A stretch of 64,000 bases of DNA. Source: Methylobacterium nodulans ORS 2060 (lineage in GTDB: Bacteria > Pseudomonadota > Alphaproteobacteria > Rhizobiales > Beijerinckiaceae). The stretch lies in NCBI RefSeq assembly GCF_000022085.1, contig NC_011894.1, forward strand, positions 4,579,001-4,643,000, written 5' to 3'. Both the position numbers and the translations under genes were made by a program. A model generated the notes under the pieces. That model saw nothing but the letters and a program-made list of their open reading frames with translations, did no database searches and had not been told where the DNA came from. Each line of letters opens with the position of its first letter. Positions within the stretch are counted from its first letter, which is position 1. This document shows positions 59,986 to 64,000 of this stretch, one piece after another.

Positions 59986-61417
59986 AGGCGGCGATCCGGC
60001 CCTCCAGTGGGAAGACCTTGGCGGGGTTCATCAGCCAGGACGGATCGAACACCGCCCGCACCCGCATCTGCTGGGCGAGGTCCTCCGGCGTGTACTGGAC
60101 ATTCATCAGGTCGCGCTTCTCGATGCCGACCCCGTGCTCGCCCGTGAGGCAGCCGCCGACCTCGACGCAGAGCTTGAGCATGTCCTCGCCCGCCTTCTCG
60201 GCCTTCTCCATCTCGCCGGGCCTGTTGATGTCGAAGAGGATCAGCGGGTGGAGGTTGCCGTCGCCAGCGTGGAAGACGTTGGCGCAGCGCAGGCCGTAGG
60301 TCTTCGTGATCTCCCCGATGCGCTCCAGCACATGGGCGAGCTGGCCGGTCGGGATCGTCCCGTCCATGCAGATGTAGTCGGAGATGCGCCCCGTGGCGCC
60401 GAAGGCCGACTTGCGGCCCTTCCAGATCGCCGCACTCTCGGCCTCGGATTGCGAGACCTTGAGGCTCGTCGGGTTGAACGGCCTGGCGATCTCGCAGATG
60501 CGCGCGAGCATCGCGTCGCATTCCTGATCCGAGCCCTCGACCTCGATGATCAGCATCGCCTCGGCGTCGAGGGGATAGCCCGCCTTGGCGAAAGCCTCGC
60601 AGATCGTGATCGCCTCGCGGTCCATGTACTCGATCGCGACCGGGATGATGCCGGCGCCGATGATCGCCGCCGTGCAGGCCCCGGCCGCCTCGACGGAGCC
60701 GAAGCCCATCAGCGCCGGCCGCGCACCCTCGGCGGCCCGCAGGATCCGCACCGTCGCCTCGGTCACGATGCCGAGCTGCCCTTCGGAGCCGCAGATCAGG
60801 CCGAGCAGGTCGTAGCCCGCGCTGTCGAGATGCTCGCCGCCGATCTCCACCACCGTGCCGTCGACCAGCACCAGGGTAACGCCGAGCAGGTTGTTGGTGG
60901 TGACGCCGTATTTCAGGCAATGGGCCCCGCCCGAATTCATCGCGATGTTGCCCGCGATGGTGCAGGCGAGCTGGCTCGACGGGTCGGGGGCGTAGAAGAA
61001 GCCCTCGTGGGCGACCGCGCCGCTGATCGCCAGGTTGGTGATGCCGGCCTGCACGCGGGCGGTGCGGTTCGGGAAGTCGAGGGACAAAACCTGGTTCATC
61101 TTCGCGACGCCGAGGATGATGGCGTCCTCCTGGGCGATCGCCCCGCCCGCGAGCGAGGTGCCGGCGCCGCGCGGCACCACCCGCACGCCCTGCTCGTGGC
61201 AGTAGCGCATCACGGCCGCGACCTCCTCGGTCGTGGAGGGCAGCACCACCGCGAGCGGCATCTGCCGGTACGCGGTGAGCCCGTCCGTCTCGAAGGCGCG
61301 CCGCTCGTCCTCGCTCGTCACCAGGGCCTCGGGCGCGACGAGCGGGCGCAGCCCCCCGATGATCGCCTCGCGGCGCGCGAGAATGGCGGGATCCGGAGCC
61401 GGGAAGGCGATCGACAT
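59984..61417 (-). CDS. glcD: FAD-linked oxidase, GlcD-type glycolate/D-lactate dehydrogenase subunit
   Basis: A 477-residue FAD enzyme of the PCMH/vanillyl-alcohol oxidase superfamily. The FAD site is VRVVPRGAGTSLAGGA with GNIAMNSGGAHCLKYGVTTNNLLG. The C-terminal FAD-oxidase domain has the substrate motifs NVFHAGDGNLHPLILFD and LTGEHGVGIEKRDLM, carrying His and Glu residues of the active site. It resembles GlcD (glycolate to glyoxylate) and D-lactate dehydrogenases. glcE and glcF, its usual partners, are not adjacent, so either they lie elsewhere or it works alone. It starts at 61417, matching the family N-terminus. Confidence 0.92.
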   Translation of the reverse strand: MSIAFPAPDPAILARREAIIGGLRPLVAPEALVTSEDERRAFETDGLTAYRQMPLAVVLPSTTEEVAAVMRYCHEQGVRVVPRGAGTSLAGGAIAQEDAIILGVAKMNQVLSLDFPNRTARVQAGITNLAISGAVAHEGFFYAPDPSSQLACTIAGNIAMNSGGAHCLKYGVTTNNLLGVTLVLVDGTVVEIGGEHLDSAGYDLLGLICGSEGQLGIVTEATVRILRAAEGARPALMGFGSVEAAGACTAAIIGAGIIPVAIEYMDREAITICEAFAKAGYPLDAEAMLIIEVEGSDQECDAMLARICEIARPFNPTSLKVSQSEAESAAIWKGRKSAFGATGRISDYICMDGTIPTGQLAHVLERIGEITKTYGLRCANVFHAGDGNLHPLILFDINRPGEMEKAEKAGEDMLKLCVEVGGCLTGEHGVGIEKRDLMNVQYTPEDLAQQMRVRAVFDPSWLMNPAKVFPLEGRIAA

Positions 61418-61687
61418 GGCGTCTCCTCGGGAGGCTGATGGGGCAGCGGGCCTCCGCTCTTGGTGCCTTATAGCGCCGGGGGCGGGCGGATGCATCGCCG
61501 CGGCAACGCGTTGCCGCGCCATGCACTTTCGTCCCATTGATTCACCCGCGCCGCACAGCTTCTTTTCGCCGCACGCATCCGGGCTGATCCGGCCGCGTTT
61601 TAACTTTACCAATTCGAAAGCTCGGCCATATCCACCCCTGGCCAGACGGACCATGGCCGTCGATCGAGGCCTATCGGAGGGAACCTC
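61418..61687. other. divergent control region of the GlcD-like and cytochrome c genes
   Basis: The 270-bp spacer contains an AT-rich promoter-like stretch (GTTTTAACTTTACCAATTCG at 61598-61617) on the plus side, for the cytochrome gene. GGAGGG lies upstream of its ATG. No other gene or repeat copy is seen. Confidence 0.35.
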
Positions 61688-62044
61688 ATGCGTCAGTTCA
61701 TCCTCGGTGCCGCCCTTGCGCTCCTGGCGCCGCTCGCCGCGCAGGCGCAGGACGCTGCGGCAGGCGAGAAGCTCTTCGCTCAGTGCAAGGCCTGCCACGC
61801 CTTCGGCAAGAACGGCGTCGGGCCGGACCTGAAGGGCACCGTCGGGCGCAAGGCCGGGACCCATGAGGGCTACAACTATTCGGCGGCGCTGAAGGATTCG
61901 GGCCTGACCTGGGACGAGGCCACGCTCCACAAGTGGCTCGCCAATCCGAAGGGTCTCGTCCCCGGCACCAAGATGATCTATGCCGGCCTCAAGGACGAGA
62001 AGAAGGTGAGCGACCTGATCGCCTATCTGAAGACCCAGCAGTAG
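61688..62044 (+). CDS. class I cytochrome c (cytochrome c2/c-550 type)
   Basis: A 118-residue exported cytochrome. Signal peptide cleavage is predicted after LAAQA, haem attaches at CKACH (Cys33, Cys36, His37), and Met96 in PGTKMIYAG is the sixth ligand. The sequence NYSAALKDSGLTWDEATLHKWLANPKGLVPGTKM is the hallmark of mitochondrial-type cytochrome c. It would carry electrons in the periplasm, for example from dehydrogenases to the terminal oxidase. A perfect-stem terminator follows it, so it is a single-gene unit. Confidence 0.95.
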   Translation: MRQFILGAALALLAPLAAQAQDAAAGEKLFAQCKACHAFGKNGVGPDLKGTVGRKAGTHEGYNYSAALKDSGLTWDEATLHKWLANPKGLVPGTKMIYAGLKDEKKVSDLIAYLKTQQ

Positions 62045-62067
62045 GATCGGGCGCCGCACGGTTGCCG

Positions 62068-62097
62068 GACCCCGCCGCGACAGCGGCGGGGTCTTTC
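62068..62097 (+). terminator. intrinsic terminator of the cytochrome c gene
   Basis: GACCCCGCCGC (62068-62078) pairs perfectly with GCGGCGGGGTC (62083-62093) around a GACA loop, followed by TTTCATT. This is the clearest rho-independent terminator in the window. Confidence 0.85.
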
Positions 62098-62139
62098 ATT
62101 GTGGCGGGTGTGCCGCGTGCTGCTGCATCACCGGCGTGT

Positions 62140-62754
62140 TCAGTAGAGCCGGGTGCGGTAGCTCTCCTCGATCGCCCGCTCGGCCTCGGCCGTGTCTTCT
62201 CCGGCGATCTGATCGGCCAGGATCCGGCCCAGGGACGGAAAGCTCCCGCGCGCGACCTGTCTGTCCGGGTCCCAGATCCGCGAGCGGAGCATCGCCTTCC
62301 CGCAGTGGAAAAAGACCTCCTCGACCGCCACGACGAGGCCCGCCACGGGGTTGCGTCCCTCGACAGCCAGCGGGGCGAGCAGCGCCTCGTCGGTCGTGAA
62401 GCGTGCGCGGCCGTTCACGCGGAGCGTCTCGTCGAGGCCCGGCACGAGGAAGAGCAGGCCGACCTGCGGGTTCTCGGCGACGTTCAGCATGGTGTCGGCG
62501 CGGCGGTTGCCCGGCCGGTCGGGAATCAGCAGGGTCACCTCGTCGAGGACCGCTACGAATCCGGGAGCGTCGCCGCGCGGCGTCGCATCGCCCCGTCCGG
62601 CCGCATCCGATGAGGCGATGACGAGGAAGGGCGAGAGGGCGATGAAGGCCTGGGCGTGGCCGTCGAGACGCGTGAGCTCTTTCCTGAGCGCCCGCTCGCT
62701 CGGCGAGCCGTAATGGGCCCGGATCGCCGCGGGCGAGGTGTCGGTCGTGCTCAT
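62140..62754 (-). CDS. PPOX-type FMN flavoprotein (pyridoxamine phosphate oxidase fold)
   Basis: A 204-residue split-barrel protein of the MSMEG_1061-like PPOX family. LSPFLVIASSDAAGRGDATPRGDAPGFV forms the FMN-phosphate region, and LLIPDRPGNRRADTMLNVAENPQVGLLFLVPG is the strong family motif. Such proteins bind FMN or F420 and may reduce or sequester substrates; no reaction is known for this branch. The ATG at 62754 matches family N-termini; an upstream in-frame extension of 32 residues is unlikely. It stands alone. Confidence 0.88.
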   Translation of the reverse strand: MSTTDTSPAAIRAHYGSPSERALRKELTRLDGHAQAFIALSPFLVIASSDAAGRGDATPRGDAPGFVAVLDEVTLLIPDRPGNRRADTMLNVAENPQVGLLFLVPGLDETLRVNGRARFTTDEALLAPLAVEGRNPVAGLVVAVEEVFFHCGKAMLRSRIWDPDRQVARGSFPSLGRILADQIAGEDTAEAERAIEESYRTRLY

Positions 62755-62854
62755 GAGAATGGGTCCGGTCTCTCGCAGGCGAACCGGAGGGTAGCAGACG
62801 CCGCCGCGGCAAGGCAGCCGCGTCCGGTGCATCCGGCCGAACCGGCTCAAGGCG

Positions 62855-64000
62855 TCAGGCCGGTGCCCGCAATCCTTCGATCTCGGTCAGGGCGTGCCGC
62901 CGCGCCGCGCGGACCCGCGCCACCGCCGGATCGAGGGCAAGCCCGCGCTGACAGGCGATTTCGAGCTCGGCGCAAGCCCGGGAGAGTTCGATGAAGCCGA
63001 GCATGCCGGCGGCGCCCACGATGGCATGGGCGTCGCGGGCGAGCCGGCTGCCATCGTCCAGGGTCAGCCGGGGTTCGGCGAGATGCTCCTCGATCTGGGT
63101 GACGAGCCGCGCGAGCAGGGCCGCAGCGCCCTCCGGGCCGACGGAGCTCCGCAGATCCTCGAACACGTGGCGGTCGAGGATCGGCTCCTCCGGCCCGGCC
63201 CCGTTCGGCACCCGGGTGCGGCCCTGCGGGTGGGCCCAGCGCGCGATCGCCCGGAGCAGATCGTCGCGCTTGAAGGGCTTGCCCACGTGATCGTCCATGC
63301 CGGCGGCCCGGAACTCGGCGATCTGGGCGGGCAGCACGTTCGCCGTCATGGCGATGATCGGCAGCGCATGCGCGCGATGGGGCAGCCTGCGGATGTGCCG
63401 CGTGGCGGCGATGCCATCCATGCCGGGCATCTGCACGTCCATCAGCACGAGATCGTAGTCCTTGGTCTGCACGGCGACGATCGCCTCCAGGCCGTCGTTC
63501 GCCACATCGACCAGATGCCCGCCGCCTTCCAGCACCGCGCGGGCGATGTCCTGGTTGATCTCCAGATCCTCCACCAGGAGGACGCGGGCGGGGGCAGTGC
63601 CGGCGGCGGCGCGGCTCGGTTCGGACGGCGCGGTGAGCGCACCGCCGACCGGCAGCGTCACCGTGAACCAGAAGGTCGTCCCTTTCGACACCTCGCTCTC
63701 GACGTCGATCGTGCCGCCCATCAGCTCCACGAGGTTCTTCGAGATCGCCAGACCGAGCCCCGTGCCGCCGAAGTCGCGACCGATCGAGCTGTCCAGCTGG
63801 CTGAAGCGCTGGAACAGCCGCCCGCGCTTGTCCTCCGGGATCCCGATCCCCGTATCGGTGACGGAGAAGCGCAGGGCCGCGGTGGCGCCCGCGGGCTCCA
63901 GGCAGCTGACCGACAGGGTCACGGACCCCGCATGCGTGAACTTCACCGCGTTGTTGAGAAGGTTGAGCAGAACCTGCCGCAGGCGATCCTGGTCGCCCAC
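62855..64000 (-). CDS. hybrid histidine kinase, C-terminal part (runs off the window)
   Basis: The last 381 residues of a sensor kinase whose N-terminus lies beyond the right edge. What is visible is the HATPase (NLLNNAVKFT, DTGIGIPEDKRGRLFQRFSQLDSS, GTGLGLAIS), one receiver with the phospho-Asp in DYDLVLMDVQMPGMDG, and a C-terminal Hpt domain with the phospho-His in ARDAHAIVGAAGMLGF. The HATPase and receiver are very like those of the kinase at 51914-54616, which lacks the Hpt. Signal and partner are unknown. Confidence 0.88.
   Translation of the reverse strand: MGDQDRLRQVLLNLLNNAVKFTHAGSVTLSVSCLEPAGATAALRFSVTDTGIGIPEDKRGRLFQRFSQLDSSIGRDFGGTGLGLAISKNLVELMGGTIDVESEVSKGTTFWFTVTLPVGGALTAPSEPSRAAAGTAPARVLLVEDLEINQDIARAVLEGGGHLVDVANDGLEAIVAVQTKDYDLVLMDVQMPGMDGIAATRHIRRLPHRAHALPIIAMTANVLPAQIAEFRAAGMDDHVGKPFKRDDLLRAIARWAHPQGRTRVPNGAGPEEPILDRHVFEDLRSSVGPEGAAALLARLVTQIEEHLAEPRLTLDDGSRLARDAHAIVGAAGMLGFIELSRACAELEIACQRGLALDPAVARVRAARRHALTEIEGLRAPA

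Overview
The window is GC-rich, gene-dense chromosomal DNA from an alphaproteobacterium of the order Hyphomicrobiales. It most likely comes from Methylobacterium or a close relative. The clues are Omp25/Omp31-type barrels, a PomA/MotB stator, a cyclic beta-glucan exporter (NdvA), a single-chain methylmalonyl-CoA mutase, an Ior-type molybdenum hydroxylase, small families such as DUF6894 and DUF4337, and many non-coding palindromic intergenic repeats. The genus assignment is inference. I found no insertion sequence, prophage, CRISPR array, tRNA or rRNA.

Layout. 1-7.3 kb: a flgB relic, UDP-glucuronate epimerase, carA, a YqeY protein, an acyltransferase, an HNH nuclease, then thiC behind a TPP riboswitch. 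7.3-13.4 kb: a large inverted repeat, a FlaG-like protein, an esterase, a MATE pump, pyrD with a DUF952 gene, and a LexA/S24-like regulator that lacks its catalytic residues. 13.5-17 kb: a 1172-residue sodium/solute symporter fused to a histidine kinase and receiver. 17-20.3 kb: a cysK relic, a LysE exporter, and an ExbB/MotA-like channel paired with a coiled-coil OmpA protein. 20.4-24 kb: a repeat cluster, a YmdB phosphoesterase with 5-formyl-THF cyclo-ligase, a probable 6S RNA, and eda-kdgK. 24-31 kb: glmM, three outer-membrane barrels, a dehydrogenase and an HNH protein. 31.7-38.7 kb: a DUF3772 MscS channel with a CAP lipoprotein, motA-motB, and ndvA. 38.7-42.2 kb: sparse small genes and repeats. 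42.2-46.5 kb: a four-gene redox operon (2Fe-2S subunit, molybdopterin subunit, cytochrome c, flavocytochrome-c-like flavoprotein). 46.6-59.7 kb: a Uma2 protein, an M23 peptidase, methylmalonyl-CoA mutase, a hybrid kinase, an HtrA protease, small proteins, an amine oxidase and a methyltransferase. 59.8-64 kb: repeats, a GlcD-type oxidase, cytochrome c, a PPOX flavoprotein, and the C-terminal part of a second hybrid kinase.

Functional themes. Several genes serve core metabolism: pyrimidine synthesis (carA, pyrD), thiamine (thiC), folate C1 units, amino sugars (glmM), keto-deoxy-gluconate breakdown and propionyl-CoA/ethylmalonyl-CoA carbon flow (mutase). Others concern the envelope and motility (two stator-like pairs, barrels, NdvA, M23, HtrA, MscS). 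The less ordinary items are the translationally coupled Mo-hydroxylase/cytochrome/flavoprotein operon, the transporter-kinase fusion, the regulator without a Ser/Lys dyad, two gene relics (flgB, cysK), and a modular family of palindromic repeats recurring at about six places.
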